Assembly: GCF_963666545.1 (NCBI RefSeq)
Contig: NZ_OY762899.1
Span: forward strand, 496,001-560,000
Length of the DNA stretch: 64,000 bases
Direction of reading: 5' to 3'
Origin: an uncultured Bacteroides sp.
Lineage (GTDB): Bacteria; Bacteroidota; Bacteroidia; Bacteroidales; Bacteroidaceae
Shown: positions 1 to 8,401 of the stretch, piece after piece
Layout of the letters: every line of letters begins with the position of its first letter
Position numbering within the stretch: the stretch's first letter is position 1
The notes under the pieces: generated by a model
Databases searched by the model: none
What the model was told of the DNA's origin: nothing
What the model saw: the letters and a program-made list of their open reading frames with translations, nothing else
Position numbers and translations under genes: made by a program

Positions 1-1329
1 TGTATAGAAAAGATGTTCTATACGGGGACCTCCTACTCTGTCGTGAATCGGGAAACCTGCCCGTATTAAAGGGATGCCCAATTCGCGGGCAATGTAATAT
101 CCCTTGCTGTTTCCTATAATGATATCCGGTTTCAATGTTTCGGCCAACTCACGCACCGTCTCAAAGTCCGTGCCATTCATCACTATCGTGTCTGCGCCGG
201 TATCCCCTATATGTTCTTTCAGTTCTTTTTTCATGAATCCACTCTCTCCGCCAGAAGCAATCAGAACGGGAATAATACCAATCTCCCGCAAAAAAGAAGT
301 AATACCCAATACCATATCTTCGTCGCCAAACACGATAGCTCGTTTACCAAACACATATTTGTGTCCATCAATATACGAGTCTACCAATCGTCCGCGTTGC
401 AAACTATATTTTTCACTGAGCTTCTTGCCCGTAATCTTTTCTAAGGTTTCCACAAAACGATCTGTACCATCGATGCCAATCGGCATGAGCAAGCGACTAT
501 TGGGGACATCACAATGAATTTCAAGCCATTCTCCGGCAGTTGTTATAGCGTTTGTGTTGCGTATACGTCCGGCTAGTGCCCCTTTGTTTAACACCGTTCC
601 AAATTCGATACTACCCCTCGCGCTACCCGTTAGGCGAATATGATCGACAGGTGTTCCTCCTTCGGGAACCAAATGATAGTCTTTCCAGAAAGGATTATCA
701 AGCGAAGCCGAATAATCAGGCAATAGTACATATTCAATACCTGCATCGCTAAGCATCTCTTTCAGGTTGCGTAAATCAGCCGGAGACACAAAACCCGGAA
801 ACAAATTGATGTGAGCTCCTGTATGTTCGCTTTTATTAGCTAGTGCCACTACTGCTGAACAAACCGCTTCGTGAAAACCATCCATATGTGTACCCTGATA
901 ACTAGGTGTAGAGGCGTGTATGAACACCGGAAGTTCCGCATTATCAGCATTCGCTTGTTTGTATTCAGCAATGAGTCCCGGCACATCCTCTCCTATTGTT
1001 TCGGCCAGACAGGTAGTAGCAATCCCTATCACTTTAGGGTTATATTGTTTGATAACGTTATTGATGCCCTCCACAAAGTTTCGGTTGCCACCATAGATCG
1101 TTGTCGTTTCGCTAAAGTTAGACGAAGCAATATCTACCGGTTCTTTGTAGTGGCTGATCATGTAGCGGCGAATGTACGTAGCACATCCTTGCGAACCATG
1201 GATGATGGGCACACATCCTTCAATCCCTTTAAATACCACCGAAGCCCCCAACGGTGCGCAGAGCTTACAGGCATTGCGCGAAGAGGTATATGTCGGCGTT
1301 GTCTTTTTGTTTTCTGTTGTCGATTGCAT
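1..1329 (-). CDS. nifN: Nitrogenase FeMo-cofactor scaffold subunit NifN (3' end outside window)
   Basis: The frame is open from an ATG at 1329 down to the window edge, giving 443 codons without a stop. NifN pairs with NifE to form the scaffold on which the iron-molybdenum cofactor is matured before transfer to NifDK in the cytoplasm. Visible motifs are NACKLCAPLGA at residues 19-29, HGSQGC at 44-49 and TTCLAETIGED at 105-115, all of the NifK/NifN superfamily. A separate, better NifK lies upstream in the same operon, so this second copy, directly behind nifE, is NifN. It starts 12 bases after the nifE stop, so the two are co-transcribed. Only the last few residues should be missing. The next operon genes (nifB is often near) are not visible. 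Confidence 0.93.
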   Translation of the reverse strand, partial: MQSTTENKKTTPTYTSSRNACKLCAPLGASVVFKGIEGCVPIIHGSQGCATYIRRYMISHYKEPVDIASSNFSETTTIYGGNRNFVEGINNVIKQYNPKVIGIATTCLAETIGEDVPGLIAEYKQANADNAELPVFIHASTPSYQGTHMDGFHEAVCSAVVALANKSEHTGAHINLFPGFVSPADLRNLKEMLSDAGIEYVLLPDYSASLDNPFWKDYHLVPEGGTPVDHIRLTGSARGSIEFGTVLNKGALAGRIRNTNAITTAGEWLEIHCDVPNSRLLMPIGIDGTDRFVETLEKITGKKLSEKYSLQRGRLVDSYIDGHKYVFGKRAIVFGDEDMVLGITSFLREIGIIPVLIASGGESGFMKKELKEHIGDTGADTIVMNGTDFETVRELAETLKPDIIIGNSKGYYIARELGIPLIRAGFPIHDRVGGPRIEHLFYT

Positions 1330-1341
1330 AATTTCTTTGTT

Positions 1342-2667
1342 TTATCTGACAAATTTCCAAACGGGACTCATAATGGTTCCATATACCTCTTTGGCAAAAT
1401 TGAGCATACCTTCATATCCGGCCAATGCCTCTTTTCGCTCATGGTTATGGTCACAAAAACCAAGACCGATTTTATACGCTATCGGACGCTCTTTCACACC
1501 ACCAATAAAGAGATCTGCTTTTTTCTCTTTCACAAAGGCCGAAAGTTCCACAGGGTTAGAGTCATCTACGATGATAGTATCCTCATCGCAAAGCTGTTGA
1601 ATGAGCTGATAGTCCTCTTTATCTCCCGTTTGTGAACCAACTATTACCGTTTTAATGCCAATCAATCTCAAGGCTTTAATCAGGGAAATCGCTTTGAAAG
1701 CACCTCCTACGTAAATGGCAGCTTTTTTACCGGTAAGTGCTTCTTTATAAGGAGCCAACGCAGGCAGCAAACGAGCGAGTTCTTCTTTCACTATCTGTCG
1801 GGCATTATTGAGCAACTCTTCACTCTTGAAGAAGTTGGCAACCTCGTATAGTGCATCACTCATATCCTCAATGCCGAAATAGGAAACACGCATAAAAGGC
1901 ACATTGTATTTCTCTTTCATCATCTTGGCCAGATGCATCATTGAGCCGGAACATTGCACTACATTCAGCGATGCATTGTGTGCATTGCAGATATCATCTA
2001 CTCTGCCGTCACCTGTAATAGTGGCATTCACGTAGATACCCATCCGTTTGTAATACTCCAGTAAAATCCATAACTCTCCGGCTAAGTTGAAATCACCCAG
2101 GATATTGATGGAAAACTTCGGAGTAGATCTATTCTGTGTACCTACCAACTGAAATAACGATTCGCACGCTATGCGATAACCGTCTTTTTTTGAACCCTGA
2201 AATCCGGGTGCCTGAACAGGAATGACCGGAATACCTTTCTTGGCACCCATCTCTTTGCAAACAGCTTCCACATCGTCGCCAATGACACCTACAATGCAAG
2301 TGCTGTAGACGAAAGCAGCTTTGGGATGATGCAATTCAATCAATTCATCAAGCGAAGCACTGAGTTTTACTGCTCCTCCAAAAATAACATCTTTCTCACG
2401 CAAATCGGTAGAGAAACTAAGCCGGTGAAGTTCCGGTCCCGAAGATAGCGAACCGCGAATATCCCATGTATATGCCGCACAACCGATGGGTCCATGGATG
2501 AGATGCAGTGCATCTGCAATGGGATAAAGCACCACCCTAGAACCACAGAACACACAAGCCCTCTGGCTTACTGAACCTGCCAGGCTGGCCTTGCCACAAG
2601 CAATAGCTTCTCCTGAGCTACCGGCTCTGCCTACTTGGTTTTTTCTTTCTTCTAATATGATGCTCAT
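1342..2667 (-). CDS. nifE: Nitrogenase cofactor scaffold subunit NifE
   Basis: The 441-residue protein is the alpha-like half of the NifEN scaffold, which receives the iron-sulfur precursor from NifB and adds molybdenum and homocitrate. The sequence shows QRACVFCGSR at residues 35-44, HGPIGCAAYTWDIRG at 58-72, SFSTD at 84-88, VIFGG at 94-98 and STCIVGVIGDD at 122-132. Cys38, Cys63 and Cys124 are placed as the cluster-binding cysteines of the family. The WDIRG stretch and the short N-terminus separate it from NifD, which is present at 4147-5775. It follows nifK after a 70-base gap holding a hairpin and precedes nifN by 12 bases. Confidence 0.95.
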   Translation of the reverse strand: MSIILEERKNQVGRAGSSGEAIACGKASLAGSVSQRACVFCGSRVVLYPIADALHLIHGPIGCAAYTWDIRGSLSSGPELHRLSFSTDLREKDVIFGGAVKLSASLDELIELHHPKAAFVYSTCIVGVIGDDVEAVCKEMGAKKGIPVIPVQAPGFQGSKKDGYRIACESLFQLVGTQNRSTPKFSINILGDFNLAGELWILLEYYKRMGIYVNATITGDGRVDDICNAHNASLNVVQCSGSMMHLAKMMKEKYNVPFMRVSYFGIEDMSDALYEVANFFKSEELLNNARQIVKEELARLLPALAPYKEALTGKKAAIYVGGAFKAISLIKALRLIGIKTVIVGSQTGDKEDYQLIQQLCDEDTIIVDDSNPVELSAFVKEKKADLFIGGVKERPIAYKIGLGFCDHNHERKEALAGYEGMLNFAKEVYGTIMSPVWKFVR

Positions 2668-2693
2668 AACTTTACCTATTTATATCAATAAAA

Positions 2694-2723
2694 GCAACGC
2701 TACACATAGCCATGCAGCGTTGC
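2694..2723 (-). terminator. Hairpin between nifK and nifE, weak terminator or mRNA-processing element
   Basis: An 8-base stem, GCAACGCT at 2694-2701 and AGCGTTGC at 2716-2723, closes a 14-base loop. In the minus-strand transcript it is followed by a short run, TTTTATTG. It lies in the only sizeable gap within the nif operon, so it could lower transcription of nifEN relative to nifHDK or protect the 3' end of the nifHDK message. A full terminator would normally have a longer T run. Confidence 0.5.
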
Positions 2724-2737
2724 GAGAGTTCACGCTA

Positions 2738-4117
2738 TTAAAGCTGAAACTCGAATTTCTCTTCTGCACAAGTGCGATCCATGTGGTCAAAGAGTACATT
2801 CAGAATTTGAATAGCCAAATTAGTGGCTCCTACGTAGCCTGTTTTAGGAAAGAAATTATGTCCGGCTCGGTCAGCGATAGGAAATCCGTAACGTACAAAC
2901 GGAATGTTTTCATCGCGAGCAATATATTTGCCATACGTGTTTCCAATCAGCAAGTCAACCGGTTCTTGTTTAATCCATTGGTGCATTTGGAACATATCGG
3001 CCAATTCACCTCCCTTAAATTTTGCTTCAGGAATATCTTTCAAAATGGTTTTCAAACGCTCTTCAAATGGTTTGCCAGGTGTTCCTGAAACTACATAAAC
3101 AGGGCGCATATCCATGCTTACAAGAAATTCGCAAAGTGGAATCAATGTATCAGGATCTCCAAATAAAGCGACACGCTTTCCATAAAAATATTTCTGATTA
3201 TCGGCAATAAGATCAATTAAACGACCGCGTTCTTCAGTAATACTTTCGGGTACAGGCACATTGGCATGACGGCTCAAAGCAGTGATGAAACGATCTGTTG
3301 CTTTCAAACCGATTGGAATATCGGTCATTTCAAACTTCACCTTACACTTATTTTCCAAAGCAATACATGCAACATTGGTACTATATTCACCAAGGCCAAT
3401 TGTAAATTTGCTATCACCTGTTGTCTTGAGATGTTCCGTGGTACATCCTCCTTTTGGATACATTTCGTATTTACCCGTAAGTGGGGTGTCGAGCACGCCG
3501 GTCATATCAGGAAACATCAGTGTACGAGCTTCCATGACAGAAGCCAAACGCTTAATTTCTCCCATATCCGAAGGTTCCATCCAACCCGCAACAAGGTTTA
3601 CTACATTTCGCTTTTTCGGTGTAGCTGTTGAGAAGAATTTCACCATGGCAGCAACCTGATTGGCATATCCCGTGATGTGACTACCCACGTAAGATGGTGT
3701 ATTGCAATAGATTACTTTTTTGCCAGCCGGTATTTTACCATCTTCATCAGCTTTCGATACGATCTGCGTCAAGTCATCACCAATGGTCTCTGAAAGACAA
3801 GTGGTGTGCACCGCTATCACTTCCGGATCATAAACCGAGAAAATTGTTTCGATGGATTGTAGCAAGTTGGCCGAACCTCCAAAAACTGAAGAACCTTCGG
3901 AGAACGAACTGGTAGAAGCCACTATCGGCTCTTTGAAATGACGAGTCAAAGCGCTTCTGTGATAAGCACAGCACCCTTGTGAGCCATGGCTGTGAGGCAA
4001 GCATCCGTGGATACCGAAAGCCGCATACATGGCGCCAACAGGTTGGCAAGTCTTTGCCGGATTGATGGTCAAAGCCTTTCTATCAATCTCTTTAGCAGTA
4101 GTATGTCTTAGTAACAT
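2738..4117 (-). CDS. nifK: Nitrogenase molybdenum-iron protein beta chain NifK
   Basis: NifK and NifD form the alpha2beta2 MoFe protein that reduces dinitrogen. The 459-residue sequence carries the three P-cluster cysteine contexts in order: KTCQPVGAMYA (Cys24), SHGSQGCCAYHR (Cys49) and HTTCLSETIGDD (Cys107). At 459 residues it is shorter than the roughly 520-residue NifK of Azotobacter, because it lacks the long N-terminal extension. This is usual for the anaerobic type that also carries nifI genes. It starts 29 bases after the nifD stop. The start ATG at 4117 fits the family N-terminus. No damage is seen, so the subunit should be functional. Confidence 0.97.
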   Translation of the reverse strand: MLLRHTTAKEIDRKALTINPAKTCQPVGAMYAAFGIHGCLPHSHGSQGCCAYHRSALTRHFKEPIVASTSSFSEGSSVFGGSANLLQSIETIFSVYDPEVIAVHTTCLSETIGDDLTQIVSKADEDGKIPAGKKVIYCNTPSYVGSHITGYANQVAAMVKFFSTATPKKRNVVNLVAGWMEPSDMGEIKRLASVMEARTLMFPDMTGVLDTPLTGKYEMYPKGGCTTEHLKTTGDSKFTIGLGEYSTNVACIALENKCKVKFEMTDIPIGLKATDRFITALSRHANVPVPESITEERGRLIDLIADNQKYFYGKRVALFGDPDTLIPLCEFLVSMDMRPVYVVSGTPGKPFEERLKTILKDIPEAKFKGGELADMFQMHQWIKQEPVDLLIGNTYGKYIARDENIPFVRYGFPIADRAGHNFFPKTGYVGATNLAIQILNVLFDHMDRTCAEEKFEFQL

Positions 4118-4146
4118 TTGTTCTAAAAATTAAAGGGTTATCAAAA

Positions 4147-5775
4147 TCAAACGGCAGCATATACTGCTTCTACGTATTCCTCACTCTCCCAAGGAGCCTT
4201 CATCTCTTTCCAGATACTGCAACAAACTATTTGCTCAATATCTTTGTAGAAGTTTACTGCTCCTTCGAATGATGCATAAGGTCCGCCTGAATCATAATTG
4301 TGGAGCTGTTTCAATGGTATTCCCATTTTCTGAACACAATATTTCTCTTTCACTCCTGCACAGAATACATCCGGATGATATTTCTCGATAAGTTTCTCCA
4401 TTTCATAATGGCTAAGGTCATCTATTACAAGTGATCCTTTTTTCATTTCTGCCATCATACCGTCATATTGATTAAACTCTAATCCTTCAGCTTCGAGTGC
4501 TTTCAGTTCTTCTTCTGTTTTGCGAGGATTGTAGCGTTCAACATCCCTCTTTACCGAAATCTGTTCGATGTTACGGCTATCGGCATCAATCTGGATGCTT
4601 GGTATCACGCGGCGACCTTCATAGTCATCACGGTGTCCGAACTCATAACCTGCACAAACGGTTGTTATTCCTAGTTCGTCAAACAACTCCTGATAGTGGT
4701 GTGCGCGAGAACCTCCTACAAAGAGCATGGCAGTTTTACCGTTTGTTTTCAGTTTTGCCTGTTCACGGGCGGCAATAACCGGCACCATTTCTTCGGCTAT
4801 AACAGCTTCTATTCTGGCAATTAGTTCAGCATCACCAAAATATTTACCTACTTTACGGAGAGACTTGGCACAAGCTTCAGCACCAATAAAGTTTGCTTTC
4901 ATCCATGGAATACCGAAAGAAGTCTCCAACATTTCCGCTACATAGTTAATAGAACGGTGACACATCACCAAACTAAGATCGGCCGTATGTGCTGTTTCAA
5001 ATTGTTCTATGGTAGAGTTACCCGACATCGTAGCTACGATCTGAATGCCACACTTCTCGAACAAAGTGTCAATAGCAAAAGCATCACCACCGATGTTATA
5101 TTCGCCAAGTACATTGATGCGGAATTTGTGAGTGGCCTTTACCGTGTCGTCATTGCCAATGAGATGGCGGAACAACTGATTATTAGCAATGTGGTGTCCG
5201 GCAGATTGTGAAACACCTCTATAGCCTTCGCAAGAGAAACCAAAGATATTGATACCATTGCCTATCTCTTCTTTCATTTGAATAGCTACCCGATGAACAT
5301 CATCGCCAATCAGACCAACCGGACAAGTAGAGAAGATAGCAATAGCTTTTGGGTGAAACAGTTCATATGCTTCGCGGATGGCTTGTTTCAATTTCTCTTC
5401 GCCACCAAACACAATGTTTGAATCCTGCATGTCAGTCGAAAACGAATAAGTTATGAAATTTTCTTCGCTCTCTCCGGGACGAGTCTGGTTGCGGCGTGTC
5501 AACCAAGAATAATATCCGCAGCCTATAGGGCCATGAGTAATATTAACGATATCTCGCGTAGGCCCCAAAACCACACCCTTACATCCTGCATATGTACACC
5601 CTCTTTGAGTGATAATACCTGGGATTGTGCGTACGTTTGCCTGAATTTCAGGAATATTATTCGGATCAGCAACCACAATGCTCTTGCTCCTCTTCTTACC
5701 TACTTTCTTAGGATAGATTTCGATTAGTTCTTCCCTGGCAGTGCTTAAATCTACATTTAAAACTTTATTTTCCAT
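4147..5775 (-). CDS. nifD: Nitrogenase molybdenum-iron protein alpha chain NifD
   Basis: NifD holds the FeMo-cofactor, where dinitrogen is reduced. P-cluster ligands are visible as QRGCTYAGCKGVV (Cys60), HGPIGCGYYSW (Cys86) and STCPVGLIGDD (Cys151). The cofactor ligands are in LVMCHRSINY (Cys272) and KQLHNYDSGGPY (His492), and the QSAGHH motif (190-195) supplies the active-site histidine. Residues about 390-450 form an insertion rich in charged residues, compared with the Azotobacter protein. This insertion is known from clostridial and other anaerobic NifD. It starts 15 bases after nifI2 and is followed by nifK. All metal ligands are intact, so this is a true molybdenum nitrogenase rather than a NifD-like paralogue. 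Confidence 0.97.
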   Translation of the reverse strand: MENKVLNVDLSTAREELIEIYPKKVGKKRSKSIVVADPNNIPEIQANVRTIPGIITQRGCTYAGCKGVVLGPTRDIVNITHGPIGCGYYSWLTRRNQTRPGESEENFITYSFSTDMQDSNIVFGGEEKLKQAIREAYELFHPKAIAIFSTCPVGLIGDDVHRVAIQMKEEIGNGINIFGFSCEGYRGVSQSAGHHIANNQLFRHLIGNDDTVKATHKFRINVLGEYNIGGDAFAIDTLFEKCGIQIVATMSGNSTIEQFETAHTADLSLVMCHRSINYVAEMLETSFGIPWMKANFIGAEACAKSLRKVGKYFGDAELIARIEAVIAEEMVPVIAAREQAKLKTNGKTAMLFVGGSRAHHYQELFDELGITTVCAGYEFGHRDDYEGRRVIPSIQIDADSRNIEQISVKRDVERYNPRKTEEELKALEAEGLEFNQYDGMMAEMKKGSLVIDDLSHYEMEKLIEKYHPDVFCAGVKEKYCVQKMGIPLKQLHNYDSGGPYASFEGAVNFYKDIEQIVCCSIWKEMKAPWESEEYVEAVYAAV

Positions 5776-5790
5776 TGTTCATTTCTCCTT

Positions 5791-6156
5791 TCAGTCAAGC
5801 GTTATATCTCCCTTTTCTCCTGTACGAATATGAACAGAATCAGAAGAATCAATCACAAATATTTTACCGTCTCCACTTTCGCCTGTTTGGTTCATCTTAA
5901 GGATCGTTTCCACAGCGAGATCTTTCTTATCATCTGTCACCATCAGAGTAATCATACGTTTCGACTTCAGACGAGGCACAGAAGAAATCAGTTCTACGTG
6001 CTCAGGAGCGTACTTGGCAGCCCTCTCCAAATCGCCATGTCCTTTTCCTCTTCCCAGCACCGGCATAGCGGTGAAAGAAGGGAGTCCGGCATCTTGAAGC
6101 GCCATCTTGGTTTCCTGCATTTTGGCAATGCGGATAATTGCAAGTATCAGTTTCAT
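5791..6156 (-). CDS. nifI2: Nitrogenase-regulating PII-like protein NifI2
   Basis: This 121-residue GlnB-family protein has the PII pattern, with GRGKGHGDLERAAKY around residues 35-49 followed by a C-terminal half ending in a GDGKIFVIDSSDSVHIRTGEKG-type strand. In archaea and anaerobic bacteria NifI1 and NifI2 form a complex that binds the MoFe protein and blocks electron transfer from NifH when nitrogen is ample, with 2-oxoglutarate relieving the block. The second PII gene of the nifH-nifI1-nifI2-nifD order is NifI2 by position, and it is longer than NifI1 as is usual. It is separated from nifI1 and nifD by 14 and 15 bases, so translation is likely coupled. Confidence 0.93.
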   Translation of the reverse strand: MKLILAIIRIAKMQETKMALQDAGLPSFTAMPVLGRGKGHGDLERAAKYAPEHVELISSVPRLKSKRMITLMVTDDKKDLAVETILKMNQTGESGDGKIFVIDSSDSVHIRTGEKGDITLD

Positions 6157-6170
6157 AAATGTTCGTTTTA

Positions 6171-6497
6171 TCAGATTTCTTTCTTTCCGCTAGAGATGGT
6201 ATATGTTTCGGTAACCGGAGTTACGAAGATCTTACCATCGCCAAATTGTCCTTTATCTCCTGAGCGAGCTGATTCAATGATTGTTTCAATAACAAAGTCT
6301 TTGTCTTTCTCGGGAATAACAATCATCAACAGATCTTTCGGCAATTCGTCGTAGGTAACGTTTCCTACTTTCAGACCGCGTTGTTTACCACGTCCGAAAA
6401 CAGATAGTTTAGTTACTGCGGGAAATCCGGCGTTTAGTAGCGCATTCATCACGATGGGTGATTTCTCGGGGCGTACAATGGCTCTTAATAAATACAT
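6171..6497 (-). CDS. nifI1: Nitrogenase-regulating PII-like protein NifI1
   Basis: This 108-residue GlnB-family protein opens with MYLLRAIVRPEK and carries GRGKQRGLKVG near residues 36-46 and GQFGDGKIFVTPV near 85-97, matching PII core strands. The T-loop region is unlike that of ordinary GlnB, as expected for NifI1, and the tyrosine uridylylated in enterobacterial PII is not obvious. It follows nifH by 22 bases and precedes nifI2. Its role is inferred from family and position: together with NifI2 it would switch off nitrogenase activity after ammonium addition. Confidence 0.93.
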   Translation of the reverse strand: MYLLRAIVRPEKSPIVMNALLNAGFPAVTKLSVFGRGKQRGLKVGNVTYDELPKDLLMIVIPEKDKDFVIETIIESARSGDKGQFGDGKIFVTPVTETYTISSGKKEI

Positions 6498-6519
6498 AAT
6501 GTGTTCCTCCTATTTTATA

Positions 6520-7365
<846 letters not shown>

Positions 7366-7416
7366 TTAATTTTGTACCTTAAAAAAATGGTTCTTATATT
7401 ACCATTCGATATACAT

Positions 7417-7454
7417 AAAGAGAAAAGTATGCCATAAAGCATACTTTTCTCTTT
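7417..7454. terminator. Very strong hairpin in the nifH leader
   Basis: A perfect 16-base stem, with arms at 7417-7432 and 7439-7454 and a 6-base loop (CATAAA on the plus strand), contains AAAAGTATGC pairing with GCATACTTTT. It could be the terminator of modA, whose transcript runs into it. It could instead be a leader structure of nifH if the nif promoter lies upstream of it. The arms are A/T-rich at both outer ends, so it can act in either direction. Confidence 0.75.
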
Positions 7455-7587
7455 CAATTAAAAACAAAAAGAGACTAAACCCTTTGTTTTTCAGCACATT
7501 AAGAAATATAAAATACCTATTATAAAGCTTTTTGATAATCTAGGAGGAACACAAACAACTTCATTTAGGTAACAAAAATGTAGTATA

Positions 7588-7601
7588 CTTACAATTATGT
7601 A
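7588..7601. promoter_or_regulatory. Dyad shared by the nifH and nifA upstream regions (copy 1)
   Basis: The 14-mer CTTACAATTATGTA contains the dyad TACA-N4-TGTA. An identical 14-mer occurs at 10354-10367 between modE and nifA. Here it lies about 235 bases upstream of the nifH start, a distance typical of an upstream activator site. It overlaps a second TGTA arm on its left (TGTAGTATACTTACA). The binding protein is unknown. Confidence 0.4.
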
Positions 7602-7610
7602 GTTCAAAAT

Positions 7611-8354
7611 TTACTTGGAGTAACCATACTTTTCCCACAACTTATCGCAACTGTTGCCAAGTATGTATTTCATGAATTTCTCAGCAGCCAGATTGCGCGC
7701 AGGTTTCTTTATAAGCACACACGCTTGCTCAATAGGAGAATATAGGTTTTGTGGAATCACATAGCATTTCCCCTTACCCACCATTTCGGGAGCCATAGCC
7801 AAGGAGAGAGCAATGAAACCAACTTCGGCATTACCTGTAAAGGCATATTGTGCAGCAGCAGAGATATTGTCTCCATAGATAATCTTCGTTTGCAGATCAT
7901 TAAACAGACCTTGTTTTTTCAAAAGTTCCACAGCACGTTCACCATAAGGTGCCGTTTCCGGTTTGGCAATAGCAATACGCTTCACAGCATCCAGTTTTAA
8001 CACGCTTACACCCTTATTCACATCAATAGAATTGCTCCACATAGCCAGTTTGCCATATATATAAGTAGACACTTTGCCGTATGTCATTCCCTGGCTCTGC
8101 AACTTCAGTGGAAAGCTTTTGTCAGCGGCCATGAAGAAATCGAAAGAAGCTCCATTCATGATCTGCTGAACAAAATTACCGGAACTGCCAAATGTTACAT
8201 CAAGTTTAACTCCCGGATTTTCTTTCTCATATTTATCTTTTATCTCCATGAATACACTCCGTAGATTGGCTGCAGCAGCCACTTTTACACTCTTTTGTGC
8301 ACAGATCGTCATGCTTATCAGCAGAAGAGCGATCAACAAAAAACTCTTTCTCAT
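7611..8354 (-). CDS. modA: Periplasmic molybdate-binding protein ModA
   Basis: ModA is the solute-binding protein of the molybdate ABC transporter. The 247-residue protein has a signal peptide (about residues 1-19, ending ICAQ) and then VAAAANLRSVF, FGSSGNFVQQI and DFFMAADKSFP. These are the binding-site segments of the family, with the Ser-Ser pair of GSSG and the Ala/Asn of AANL. It is the second gene of an operon with the outer-membrane barrel at 8402-9733, 47 bases apart. The permease and ATPase genes modB and modC do not follow; the next gene is nifH. The position suggests dedicated molybdenum supply to nitrogenase, which is inference. Confidence 0.93.
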   Translation of the reverse strand: MRKSFLLIALLLISMTICAQKSVKVAAAANLRSVFMEIKDKYEKENPGVKLDVTFGSSGNFVQQIMNGASFDFFMAADKSFPLKLQSQGMTYGKVSTYIYGKLAMWSNSIDVNKGVSVLKLDAVKRIAIAKPETAPYGERAVELLKKQGLFNDLQTKIIYGDNISAAAQYAFTGNAEVGFIALSLAMAPEMVGKGKCYVIPQNLYSPIEQACVLIKKPARNLAAEKFMKYILGNSCDKLWEKYGYSK

Positions 8355-8401
8355 ACTTATACTTATTAATCTCTATTTTATTCTTTTGCTCTATAATCAA
8401 T

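Noticed and set aside
871-1635. Long plus-strand reading frame of 254 codons
   Set aside because: It is antisense to nifN and nifE, which have full family motifs in the other strand, and its translation looks like no protein family.
7429-7434. TGGCAT on the minus strand as the -24 element of a sigma-54 promoter for nifH
   Set aside because: The bases at the -12 position are not GC (ACTTTTCTC follows), and the element lies within the 16-base hairpin.
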